From Blastomussa wellsi (lineage: Eukaryota; Cnidaria; Anthozoa; Scleractinia; Plerogyridae): a stretch of DNA of 64,000 bases. Both the position numbers and the translations under genes were made by a program. Every line of letters begins with the position of its first letter. Position 1 is the first letter of the stretch. Location: assembly GCA_947652115.1 (NCBI GenBank), contig OX393568.1, positions 18,710,132 through 18,774,131 on the forward strand. The letters are read 5' to 3'. Shown here piece after piece: positions 32,522 to 49,509 of this stretch. A model generated the notes under the pieces. The model made no database searches. It was not told where the DNA came from and saw nothing but the letters and a program-made list of their open reading frames with translations.

Positions 32522-33035
32522 ACGAACATATATAGTTTCGTTGAAAAATCACATCCCAAATAAAGGACGAGTAAACAATGCCAGCGCTGCATGATAATGA
32601 GGCGTGTTGCCTTGTTCAGTCCAGGAACGACAATAAGCCACAGAATGCTACGTCATGTGCTGGAAAAACTAAACCGGTTTACTTGCAATAATGTTTTGTG
32701 AAGGATTCAACACTTAAAAGAGGTTTGTGCTAAACGAACATATGTAGTTTCGTTCCAAAATCACATCCCAAATAAAAGACAAGTAAACAATGCCAGCGCT
32801 GTGATAATGAGGCATGTTGCATTGTTTAGTCCAGGAACGACAATAAACCACTGAATGCAAATTCATGTGCTGGGAAAACTAAACCGGTTGCCTTGCAACG
32901 CTGTTTCGTGAAAGATTGCTCTCTTAAAAGAGGTTTGTGCTAAACGAACATATATTGCTTCGTTTCAAAATCACATCCCAAATAAAACACAAGTAAACAA
33001 TGCCAGCGCTGTGATGATGAGGCGGGTTGCATGGC
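32409..33035 (+). repeat. Tandem triplication of the last TSP1 exon end
   Basis: Units start at 32409, 32621 and 32831 (period ~211). Each contains CCAGGAACGACAATAA, the CFVKD-coding part, CTTAAAAGAGGTTTGTGCTA and the 3' flank through AATGCCAGCGCTG. Copy 2 has a stop within the former coding part (TTGCAATAATG). Copy 3 is still open to the same stop. Copies 2 and 3 lack the exon's 5' half and so lack a splice acceptor. Confidence 0.85.
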
Positions 33036-34793
33036 TTGTATCGTCCATAACCTTTTTACGTCCGAATATTTTTACAAATTTTATAAATATTTTTACTAAA
33101 ACTCTCTTCTACACTTTGACCAACGTGGGAATAAAAGGACTCATTCAAGTTCATTCTGTACGAAGTTCACAGGTGTTCTGATAGTCACGTGATGTGCAAA
33201 ACTTGGGCGAAGCAGGGAAGTTGCAAGACAAGCGCGTGGGTTCGATCGAAATGTCGCCGCCGATGCAAGACATGCTGAGCACGTGGGCCATCTGGATACA
33301 GAGACGATTAAGCTTGGACGTGATATTGTGGAGGGGGTCAGGAGCAGAGGGGGCGGGATTCCCAAGATGGGGGTAACCGCGTAAAATGGGGAGAAATTTC
33401 GAAACATTGCGCAATGTTGCGCATTAGAAATAAAACAAAGAGAAAGTGTAAGCGGGAGTGTAAGCTCGACCAATTCCATTCCTTTTTATCCACTGTCCTT
33501 TCTTCTCTGTTCTAACCAGACGCCAAAAGAAGTCTTATTGCCAATTCGAAAATTGAGTAATCGGTGTTACTGTTTTGTTAAAAAAATAAATAAATAAATA
33601 AAAACGTTAGAGCAGAGTTTCTTTTTGACAAGCATGAAAAGGTACCCATATAGGCGTAACTCTCATGTGGAAACGATTATACACTGGTATGGGTAACATT
33701 TTTGCGACTGAGTTCTACACGTTTTACCAAACTCCTATTTCAAGTTTTTCTCATGTAACATCATTAGAATCATCTTGATATCGATAATCTGGTTCTCCAT
33801 TTCACGATTCAGTAGAAATGAGTTCGTGAAGTGTGTATAAATTATAATAACAAAATTAGTTTTATTAACTAAAACCATTTTATTTTACATTTAATAATTG
33901 TATTATTGTAAGGTATATACAAGGTAGAAAGATTTATGTTATATTATATATATTTAGATATTTAACTGACAACAGGTTGAGACAAGTACTTGTTGTTTGG
34001 GTTTCAGTCGATGGCTTAAGATTTTCGCTGCTGTCAATCATCTGACCTTCCAGGAAAGAAAAGCTCACTTCAACTGATTCACAAGGTCACAGCTGTTGGT
34101 TGTGATTGGTAGACTGGCTGTTGACTATTAATGTAGGTTGACGGTAGCAAAAATCACATCATTCGTTAGTTGGGATTTATACTTCAGGGTTCGCTTGTAT
34201 TAGAAGGCGCTATAAGGTCAAACATTATGTAATCCTTAAACACCAAACTGTTTTTCCTCAACGAGTTTAACGTTGAAAGCTGTACGATAAGCTATAAACT
34301 AAGGACACTAAGATAAAAAGATATTGATTTTTATAATGTCTTTTTTTTCTAAAATTACTGAGAAGTAAATGTCTATAATATTCTTCTTTTGCTTGTTGGT
34401 CTTCTTGTTCTTTCTGTGTCACTAGATGCCATTACTATGACTGCGTTTTTCCTTAACGTTTCTATCAACTATTTAACATTAAAGGTTGAGGAGTTCATTA
34501 ACCAATTTTAAAATGCAGAGCTTCTCACGATCAGTCATTTGCTTTAAGTCGTTTTGTATGACTTTGGGAGTAAATATCTGATCTCACTAATTAAAGTAAA
34601 GTTAAAGCCAGCCAACGAGTTTCTTTGGTTTGTGGCAGAATACTCAGAATAGAGACGGCCGTATACCATTTCAGTATCTCCTAGTCTCCTAGTCAAGGTG
34701 TAACTGATTTGTGGCGCAAAGGACACTCTCCATTCACCATATATAAGCTAGTTTCTACTTTGTTTCGTCGATGGTTCATTTCTTACTCGGTGT
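33036..34793. other. Intergenic between the protease and FGF genes
   Basis: The two genes converge here (plus and minus strands). The minus frame at 33141-33479 is GC-richer than its surroundings but has no recognisable domain. An (AAAT)n patch is at 33582-33602. Nothing else recognised. Confidence 0.5.
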
Positions 34794-40466
<5,673 letters not shown>

Positions 40467-41990
40467 CACGTAAACCGATTTCAGAATTTAAATATAACCT
40501 TTACTCGGCCTTCATCATGACCTGCGAAGAAGATTCACGAAGGAGTCCACCATAAACCAAAAGATTAAATAATGATAATTTGATGCATGCAAAACTGTTT
40601 TCGCTTCGCACCGCAGTAGCCAATGAAACTGCAGGCAAGCGGGGTATCAACTTGAAGAGCGGAGATTTTATTGTTTTTACACAGCATGGCAAACCGCATT
40701 TGTCTAAACCTCTTCCATTGTCACCGTTAAAACTCTTGGTAGTCATTACTGAAAATAAATCACCTGTTCGCCGAAAACAGTAGCTACGTAACCTGTCCAA
40801 AAGTAAACAAAGTAACATTTTGAATGAATAGGAAACCAGCCAAACGCTATCGCCAAAACAAAAATCTCAAGTTGTATTTCGTATAATACAAAATTTAACG
40901 TGAGTAAAGATAAGCTCGTCGAGTGAATAAGAAAACTTTGCGTTCTTGGTCATCAAACCTGGTTTAAAATCATTCCGTTGACAATTGCGAGAAAGTCTGT
41001 GCAGGGTCGCTGTGTAGGATATTCAACAGCTAGCAACAGTGATCGATGATGTCAAAAAAATAACCGATACCTAAAATCTCATTATTCCAAGCCAGACCAT
41101 AATAAGAACTAACTTGTCTGGTCAATGAAAATATGGGAATTAAAGAACTTTTTTACTCGAAATAAATCAAAGTCCGTGCCAGACCACAATATTATGGATT
41201 TCCAATGTCGTATTTTATTTTTGTCAAAATAGGTCGAGCGTAGTTACGGGTGTACACTACGATTTTTCTGAAGAAACGCGTTTCTTTCCTGTGTACGTGT
41301 TTTAACACGCGTTTTAGGTAGATAATGCATTTTTTGCGTGGATGGAAATCTACCTTTTAAGTACTAAGATTAAAATGAATTAAAAATGGAGCTTGTTAAA
41401 ACGGAGTCGTAACAGCAACTCGATAAAATAAGACAAAACGAAGTAATCTAAACGAAAGTTACAGAAATGAAATAACTGAAAATAAATAAACTCAACTGAG
41501 AACAGACAAAGTCAAATAATTGGGTATGATTTCAAGGTTTTCTCGTGTTCTTCCAACATCCCAAGTGTGTTCTATTACTTCAATAAGTTACCGATTAGCG
41601 ATTCCTGTACCCTTTTACTGCCAATTTCCGCCCTTTTCTCGATTCGTGTTTCCTTCCCTCTGTTCTTTAGTATTTATGTTGCAAAATAATGCGCGATGTT
41701 GTGCACTTTTTTCTCAATGTCTTCCTGTTTCCTCCACCTTGGGAACGGCAGGTCTATTCCGGGGGTGAGGGGTGAGGGGTTCTGGTGAAGATGTGGGTTG
41801 AGGTGGGGGTGGGGGTGGGTGTGGGTGTTGGTGTGGATGATTGTTTTCCCCTTTCTCCGTCTACAAATTATTTCCTGTGCGTTAGCTTCTGTGATGCAAG
41901 TACATGATATTTCAGCGTCGTACAGTCTCCATTTAATATCACATTAGATTAGGTGTGAAAATCCGCCCGAGTATTTAAAGTTGGCCTCAT
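40467..41990. other. Upstream of FGF, no gene recognised
   Basis: The FGF promoter should lie at its left end, but no TATA box or other definite element can be assigned. The frames at 40501-40818 and 40580-40783 overlap on opposite strands and have no known domain. Confidence 0.45.
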
Positions 41991-42725
41991 TAAAGAATAA
42001 TTAAAGCCGACCGACGTTTCGGGAAGGCTATCCCATCATCATTAAATTTTAACTTAATAATAATGAAAGATTAAGCAACCAAATTATTTTGAAATTTAAT
42101 ACACCTAGATAAAAGATTTTCACGACCTGGAATAAATCAAATCGGTAGTGCCCTTGTGTTATATAAATCGCATTAGTATGATTCCACTAGTACGTAATAA
42201 GGCTGTTTGTATTACATCGGACACTTAATTTATTAATCTTGTCTTTTGCCGCAGCATCAGCGTTGCCTGCCCAGTCACCGCAGTTTTATGCATGTTTAGG
42301 GTAGTTGGAACTCGGAAAGCCAATAACTAAAATCAACCAGTCCTATCGCTCCATGGTCAATCCAATATTTGTTCGGAATGCTTCCCCACAAATTTATTGG
42401 CCTTCGCGTTCTCTTTCATATACTAAAAAATCTCCTTTTCACATGGCTTGCTCGGGACCGTACTCATTCTTTTCTGTACTGCCAGACCACGGGCCGACAT
42501 TTTCCCAGTACGGCCCTCTAGCTTGGTTATTATCATGTACTTATTTCATTTATTATTTATTGTCATGCCCACCTCTAATCCCTCACCCCCACCCCTCACT
42601 CCTTACCAGGCCCCTCACCCCTTACCACCCAACCCCCACCCCCACACCGCGCACCCACACTCCACACCCCTCACTCCACCCCCACCCCTCACCCCCGAAA
42701 TAGACCTACCGCCTTGGGACTCACT
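41750..42725. repeat. G-rich/C-rich inverted repeat pair
   Basis: GGCAGGTCTATTCCGGGGGT with GAGGGGTGAGGGG (41750-41785) is mirrored by CCCCTCACCCCCGAAATAGA with CCTACCGCC (42683-42713). GGGGGTGGGGGTGGGTGTGG (41800 on) and the CCCCCACCCCCACAC tract (42630 on) extend the pairing. The Pro/His-rich frame at 42305-42703 is a by-product. Confidence 0.7.
42002..42056 (-). repeat. Second hammerhead-like Penelope-type motif
   Basis: On the minus strand: ATGATGATGGGATAGCCTTC then CCGAAACGTCGGTCGG. It has the order UGAUGA - stem (GGGA/UCCC) - GAAACGUC, as in hammerhead motifs of Penelope-like elements. A pairing partner for stem I is not apparent, so the copy is probably degenerate. Confidence 0.5.
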
Positions 42726-43689
42726 TCTTCGCCTCCAGTACCCCAACCCCCATCCCTTCCATAGCCTGCATCGAGTATTTCCCCACGCGGAAGGCTGCTA
42801 GCACGCAGGCTATTCCCTCCACAGGCATGGCCAGCTCCGATACACCTGGCGTGACAGATGTTTCGGATAATCATTTTTCAAATAATTCTTCTATGCTTAC
42901 GAATTGAGAACTGTTCCAGGCTTGCATGGCTATGATTCCAATATTACCTCAACTTTGGTTAAATATTTCCACCACGGTCAATTTATACTACGTAAACGAG
43001 CTTTCTAAGTTAATAAAGCCACCTACAACAGAACGTGATTCAACCTACCGTCTCATTAGCACACGCGCAACGGCCTTGGGAAAGGTTTAGAAAAACAGGA
43101 TTGAGAAAAATTTGAACCGTTTTCATTGACAGTATTTCATCAGTACCGCAAAATAAGTCTCCGAGACTTATTACTGCAAACAAAGAACAAGTCTCTTATG
43201 CTTTGCTGAAGTATATTTAAATCTTACGTACCTGTTAAACATGATCTTTTTGTCGGGTCAACCATTAGCACTGAGGCGAATTTTTTTATTGTTTCCGTCG
43301 GCCTCCTAAGGTTTTGTTATTACTTTTTAATGGCTCGATGAAAGAGTATCTTACCAGATGTTAACAGTGATATGGATCCAATCGATAGATAACATCGTGT
43401 TTGGATAATTGTGAAACCGTCTGCAGTTCTGAGGTAAATTTTAAAGACTCATCATCAGCTGAATTTGAAAAGAAAAGAAATTTAGACTTCATTCGGTGAT
43501 GATGATACGGCTCGTGGGTCCCGATCTTGCAATGTATCCAAACGACAACTGGCTGTCAGGGCTGCACGGTTAAGAATTCAGGGTTCTTCGCCCCCTCCCC
43601 CTATCAAAACTGACATTAGAATTTGAGCTCCAATTAGTTTCGCTATTCAGGAGATTATTAGCGATCGGCCATCTCTAGGAGCCATCTCA

Positions 43690-44020
43690 CGAGGAACGGG
43701 AAATCGATAATGGGGAACGGGAAACCTGTAACATAGGGAATCTCTTAAATGGGAATCTCTAAAAGGTAGAATCTCTGAAAGTGGGGATGTCTAAAAGGGG
43801 AAATTTCTTAAAGAGGAATCTCCAAAATGGGGAATCTCAAAAAGGGATAATCTTTAAAAGAGGGAATCTCTGAAAAGGGGGAATCTCTAAAAGAGGGAAT
43901 CTCTAGGGGGAATCTCTAAAAGGAGAGATCTCTAAAATGGGGAATCTCCCCTTCTTAGAGATCCCCTCTTTTAGAGATTATCCCTTTTAGAGATTCCCCC
44001 TTTCCGCGTTTTAGAGATAG
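43690..44020. repeat. Minisatellite with an inverted end
   Basis: About fifteen imperfect copies of a 15-20 base unit like GGGAATCTCTAAAAG run to ~43950. They then reverse to CCCCTCTTTTAGAGATTATC and CCTTTTAGAGATTCCCCC up to ~44000, so the last units fold back on the array. Confidence 0.85.
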
Positions 44021-45171
44021 CCATTAGCGCTCGTCTTTGGCGATCAGATGATATTTCACAGTGGGATATACGCCTTCGACTTATAGTTTTTATCCACCAG
44101 TTTTTATCCACCAGCTAGAGGACCAAAATCTTTTAATGTGTAGTGTTTATTTGGCTTCCCCTGTTCATTCGAGGACTTGTTTCTAAGGTAATGGTTTAGA
44201 GCTGATGCATACCTGTCTATCATACGTGAGCTTATCACAGTTCAAATAAATTCAAGCACAACTTGTCTGCAACACCATCTTGGAGAAAATACGGTGATCA
44301 AATAGAGAATTGCTAAATTCTCTGTTATAAATGGAATAATAAACGTTTACAGTTGTTAATGGGAGGACAAAAAATAAAGTTTCCAATACAACATTAATTG
44401 ATAGTATTGTCAGGGCAAGTATATCTTGGAAATATTTATTTATTCAGCAAAATACCCTCTACAGTAATGGGTGGAATTTTAATAAGTAGATTATCAAGTA
44501 AACCACAACACGATAATAAAATTCAAATATAACTATTTCAAATTTTTCTAAGCGATTGCTTGTATAAAACGATAACCGATAATCAAGTGTCTGTAATCAC
44601 GATTTTTAGATTATAAGTTTAAGGTTTTCTATTTTTTCTTTCGGCTCTTTCTATACTTTTACATTTTCTATTTTTATAGCTGTCTATAACTATTATATAT
44701 TCATCAGCAATGACTGTTTTGTAATCAGTTTATTATGATCACCCTCAAGGAATGTTGATACTCTTGTACTCAGGAACTTTGACCAAGAGTCAGTTTAAAA
44801 GACAAAACAGGCTTCGCCTCAATAGTGAGCAAAAATCACGACAAAGCAGGCCGCTAAAAACCGGCTACTATTCGCCTTCCAAACAAACCTCTTTAGCAGA
44901 TGTTCCTGTTTATCAACAAAATGTCTCAAAAATTGCATACTGTTTAGATATTCACAATGAAAAGAACAAACTTTAATTAAATTGTTTACAAAAAAAAAAC
45001 AACAACAAAAATAAAATAAAATAAAAGTAATGCGTAATCGTTGAACTTTCAGCTATCCACCCTGACTATGCTATAAAAATTGTGTACTAAAACGGGAAGG
45101 CTTTTGTCTGGCTACTCCAAGCTTGCCCCCAGCCTTTCATCCATTATTGATCAGCATCAAAAGTTTACTTT

Positions 45172-45406
45172 AAAGGAGCTACGTCACGATATTTTAAGTT
45201 ATTTCTTACGACGAACCAAATTAATTTTAAAACGTCGGAAACCTAAAACTAATAGTTTACTAAGGAAGAAAAACCTCAAAGAGGTGATAGCAAAGCAAAA
45301 AGGAATAGGGATGGTTAAGGACGGAAGATTGGGACCGATTACAAATGACGATTTTGAAAAAGTTAGGCTATTTTTTTTGCAAAACGTAAAAACCGTGACG
45401 TAGCTC
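45172..45406 (+). mobile_element. GGAGCTACGT-family MITE, plus copy
   Basis: AAAGGAGCTACGTCA at the left, CCGTGACGTAGCTC at the right, TIR of about 12 bases. A frame runs through it but is not conserved in the other copies. Confidence 0.7.
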
Positions 45407-45457
45407 ATTTAACTGGACTAATACGAACTCAAGATACTAACTTAAGGGAATTAAATT

Positions 45458-45680
45458 AGCTACGCTATAATTTGTGCATGTTGAAAAATGTAGTATAAAT
45501 TTTTCAAATTCGCCGTTTGCAATCCGTTTCAATCTTCTCCATCCTTAACCATCCTTGTTCCCGTTTGGCTAAGTACTAAGTTTTCTTACTTGGTAAAGTA
45601 TTATTTTCAGGTTTTCTACATTTTAAGGGTAATCTGGATTGTCTCAAAAATGACTCCAAATGTGGTTACGTAGCTCCTTT
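45458..45680 (-). mobile_element. GGAGCTACGT-family MITE, minus copy
   Basis: Reverse-oriented relative of the preceding copy (ends TTAGCTACG ... GTTACGTAGCTCCTTT), 51 bases away. The two could form a long imperfect hairpin. Confidence 0.65.
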
Positions 45681-46525
45681 AAGCTAGTTCCGAGTTCTGA
45701 GTAGGTTGAGCTTTCGAAGAAAAGTGAATTGGTAAGGTGATATTAGCGGAAAAACAGCCTTGCATTGTTGTTGGAATTGTTCGATACAAGTTAAAAGTGT
45801 ACGAAAAACACTTCTCAACAAGACTGCCTTTGTCTCACGGGAAAATAACAATTTCTCCTGTATTTGGTTTCAGGTCTTCAGTTTTCGTCATTTACTTCAA
45901 ATTCTCTAGTTCCTATCCCTTGTCATTCATTTTCAACATCTGAGAAATCAACAATGAAGTTTAAAAATTTGAAGAGAAAGTTACACTACCGATCATATTA
46001 TGGCACTTTCAGACTGGGGAAACCAAAAAGATAATAGAGAAATAGTGCTCAAACGTAATTTACCTGCAATCTGTAATTTACCTGGACACTACCTGGCATA
46101 CTAAATATTGACAGCTATCAATGACATGACAACTGAGGATAGTTTGACTTATGATTAATTACACCTGATACCAACGTGACTTTCTGTTATGTGCCCTGCT
46201 AATACAATAATTTTTTTCACATCGAGAAGCGGTTGTGGGATCGATGATTAAACAAAAAATGCGAGCTCTAAAACTATACATTTTTTGTCAATTGAACAAG
46301 TGCACAGTTTCGGACACGTTAAATCCTAGAGAGTATAAGCTAATCTTCATGGTACTACCCTTAGCATATCATCCGACGGGAGCAATGGCGTTAATTTCTG
46401 TCATAAGATATATTTTCCTGTGTAAGTTTAGGTTAACTGAAAAGTCAGGTACGTTTCCATTGGCTGTAATGTAGTTTAACGGTAAGTTCACTAAAACCGT
46501 ATGGGGGCACAGATTTACAACCTTT

Positions 46526-46797
46526 CTAATCCAGTCCTTCGTTCAAATGACCTTTCTCTCCTATCGAGAAATTGCTTTCGTCCGGCTTTACGTGCCTCAG
46601 CTCATAATTCTCAGCTTTGGAATAGCCTCCTTCTATAGGCATTCCATCACCAACGCGACTGTGGGCACCACTTGACACTGAGCGCTTGCAGTGAACAAGA
46701 ACACAGATTGCTATAACAACAAAGAGGACGACAGCACCGATAGAAACGCCGACGATTAGTGGGAGATTGGAGCTGGTTTCTTTCTCCTCATTTTCGT
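46526..46797 (-). CDS. Last exon of the mucin-like gene: TM helix and cytoplasmic tail
   Basis: [10 protein letters not shown] leads into a ~23-residue hydrophobic helix, then HCKRS (basic stop-transfer) and a tail containing [12 protein letters not shown] and ending NEGLD. The two Tyr could be phosphorylation or sorting sites (YELR does not fit YxxPhi). The acceptor reads CTTCTCGACAG and the split Asp codon matches the preceding exon. Confidence 0.85.
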
Positions 46798-49465
46798 CTG
46801 TCGAGAAGAAGAAATATTAGCAATTAGTTATCTGATGTACATGTATAAAGTTATGACTTTTGGAAGACATTAAATGTCTCCAAAACTATCTTGATTCTCT
46901 GAAACATCATTCAGATCTTGTGAATAAAAATACAAATCGCCGAAAGGAAGATAATAAAAGGACTATCGTCAACTCAATCTTAACGGAAACCTCTGAAAGA
47001 CGGACAGCTAATTTTGGTCCCAGTGAGTCGTTTTTCAGTCCTTTTACTGTAACCAAACTCCCTGTGAGCCAGGCCCTCTCTAAAATCAAAAGTTGGAGCC
47101 GGATGATCGTCTTAGAGAAAATTGACTTTTTAAAAAAGCTATATACTTAGGGCAGTAGGCAAGGCAGTTACTTAGCACCAATCATTAATGGATTAGCGTT
47201 TTACCATTTCGTGTTGCATTCACTACAGATTATGAGCTGAATAAGTGATTCCCTGGAGTATCGAGGATGGCGAAGGAGCACGATCTAATAAAAATATCGC
47301 GTTTGTGAATACTAAAACCTACAAAGTTAAAGCAGCCTTAATTAAAGAAGCTTTCAGTGGGCTCTTTTACCATCTGCTGTCACTCATAGTTTTTAAAGTA
47401 CTTTTTTCCCAAGTTGTTAACTCCGCTGCTAATTGGCAAATACAATTAAATAGAGGTGTCTGTCTATTCTCTTATTAGGATTTAATGGAGCCGAAACCAA
47501 TTGTGGAATTACCAGCATTTTAGGCATCCTACTGATGAACGGTTATGGCAATTAGATATTTATTACAGGAGCCAACATTGAGATTGTGGTCTGTCGCCTT
47601 TGAACTCTTATTATGACACTGAAAATAAACTTCTTAAATTTCAAAACAAAGTATTTCATTGTGTTATGTTACCTTTTTTGTCGATGGTTTTTAGCTTCAG
47701 AGAGTTGGGGTCTACCTTCAAACTACCCAATTTGCCATCTGCTGTAACCTTCTTCAATGGACGCAAAGCTTGGTCAGAAGTAACCTTTGTTTCAAATATC
47801 AGCTGAAAGTCCACCACAGTGCTTCCAGGTCTGTACGAAATAAAAATTCTTTAGGATATGTAATGTTAAGGATCTTTAATATTTAATAAGACGCAAACCT
47901 CAACCAACTTTTCCGTTTTACGGTGTTGTGAAATGTTATGACGAAGGCAGGAAGGACTGAACGAAAACGTAGCTGCCATTTTTATTGAAGAGATTCAAGG
48001 CATTATTTTCCAAAAATTCAAATACAAGCCAGCAAGCCAGCTAATCAACAAACAATGTAACAAATCAATAAAATTTAACGATCCACTGATGAACGGAGCA
48101 GAACAAAAATTAACAGTAGAAGACAAAAACCAAAACATTAACAAAATTAAATAAGTTACCTCATTGAGATTATTTTTACTTCTTTCAACCCAGGATTTCC
48201 AGAATAAGCCTTAGCTATCTGAAAAAAAAAATATAAAGATAAATTCTTCATTTTTGGAGTTATGTATAAATCGCATACGACATATACACTGAAAAACTTT
48301 TATGCCCTCTAAAATTGTTAGTTTTGAGTGAAATGACAGCTAGCGTGAGCTAAACCGTTTATGATAACCAAAGGAAAAGCATTATATGTATGATAAAGTT
48401 TACGTTAATTGTTGCAAAGCTAAAGTATGCACATAATCTTAGTAGCTCACCTCTTTCCTTACTAGGGCTGAGAGTTTCTTAAATGCTTCGCTGGTTTTGT
48501 CTCGCAAACTTTCGTCCCATTCCTTGTAGACACGAATTTCCAGTGTAAATTCTGTATAAAAAAGTAAAAGGACCAAATTAAAAGTTAAAAGGCATTCGTT
48601 ACACAGGTTAAAAAGAAAAAAGGAAAGAAACAACAAAACGGAAGGAAAACAGAATGAACTAGGTTAAAATCTATTAATGAGCGATCGAGAAACGAAGTGA
48701 GTAATTTTTCATCAACAACTATTATTAACAGAAGACCACACGTTTCAAAAGATCACACGTACTGACCCTGAAACGTATTTGTTGTGTTGGGTATGACATG
48801 CCATGGAATACCTGATTTGCGTTCCTCAGTAACTGTCTCGGTTGTAGTTTTTGTGGTCACGTGCTCCCCTTGTGTTGATGAGGAAACTTCTGTGGTGCTC
48901 CCTGGAACTTCAGTTGCGACGGTACTCACTCCTGAAATTGTTTTAACAAAAAGATTCGTTGGTTCGATATGGTATTCGATAGAATACTCATAGGCGTACG
49001 GCAGCCCCAAATTTCGGGCAAATCAGATTTTTTGGGCAGAATGCGAAAATTTGGGCAAGGCAACTTGGGAGAATGTTTTGGGCACATGGTCCACCCCCCC
49101 CCCCCCCCCTCCCCTGGCAAAAAATTGCCCGTACGCCTATGAGAATACTGGTGGAAGACCTCCTAGCTGGACATCATAATGTCGTCCTTTAATGTCTTTA
49201 AAGGGGCTTGTCGTCATGAATACAAGCCATGTTTGGTAATGTTTAAAATTGGTTTCAAATCAAAGGAAACCTTGGAACAAAAATGAGCTGTAAATAAACA
49301 GGAATGGCTTCGACTTTTCAATAAAAAAAGAGATTCAAGAGCTGACGTTTCGAGCGTTTGCCCTTCGTCGGAGCGAATGGCGAAAACGTCAGCTCTTGAA
49401 TCTCTTTTCAGTGGCCAATTCACATTATCAACCCAGTTGATAAAACCAAATTATATTGTTACACA

Positions 49466-49509
<44 letters not shown>

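Larger units (their letters stand above)
42726..46525. other. Intergenic, repeats only
   Basis: Apart from the minisatellite at 43.7 kb and the MITE pair at 45.2-45.7 kb I recognise nothing. The frame at 44752-44976 has no identifiable domain. The 3' UTR of the minus-strand mucin-like gene lies at the right end; no AATAAA was found close to its stop. Confidence 0.45.

Noticed and set aside
33141..33479. Minus-strand frame of 112 codons
   Set aside because: Overlapping open frames on both strands and no recognisable motif; probably a GC-richer repeat segment.
42305..42801. Pro/His-rich frames
   Set aside because: They come from the C-rich simple repeat that mirrors the 41.8-kb G-rich tract.
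43690..44020. CRISPR-like array
   Set aside because: Units are directly adjacent with no unique spacers, in a metazoan genome; it is a minisatellite.
46860..47150. Plus-strand frame of 96 codons in an intron of the mucin-like gene
   Set aside because: Antisense to the gene, no domain and no splice or promoter support.
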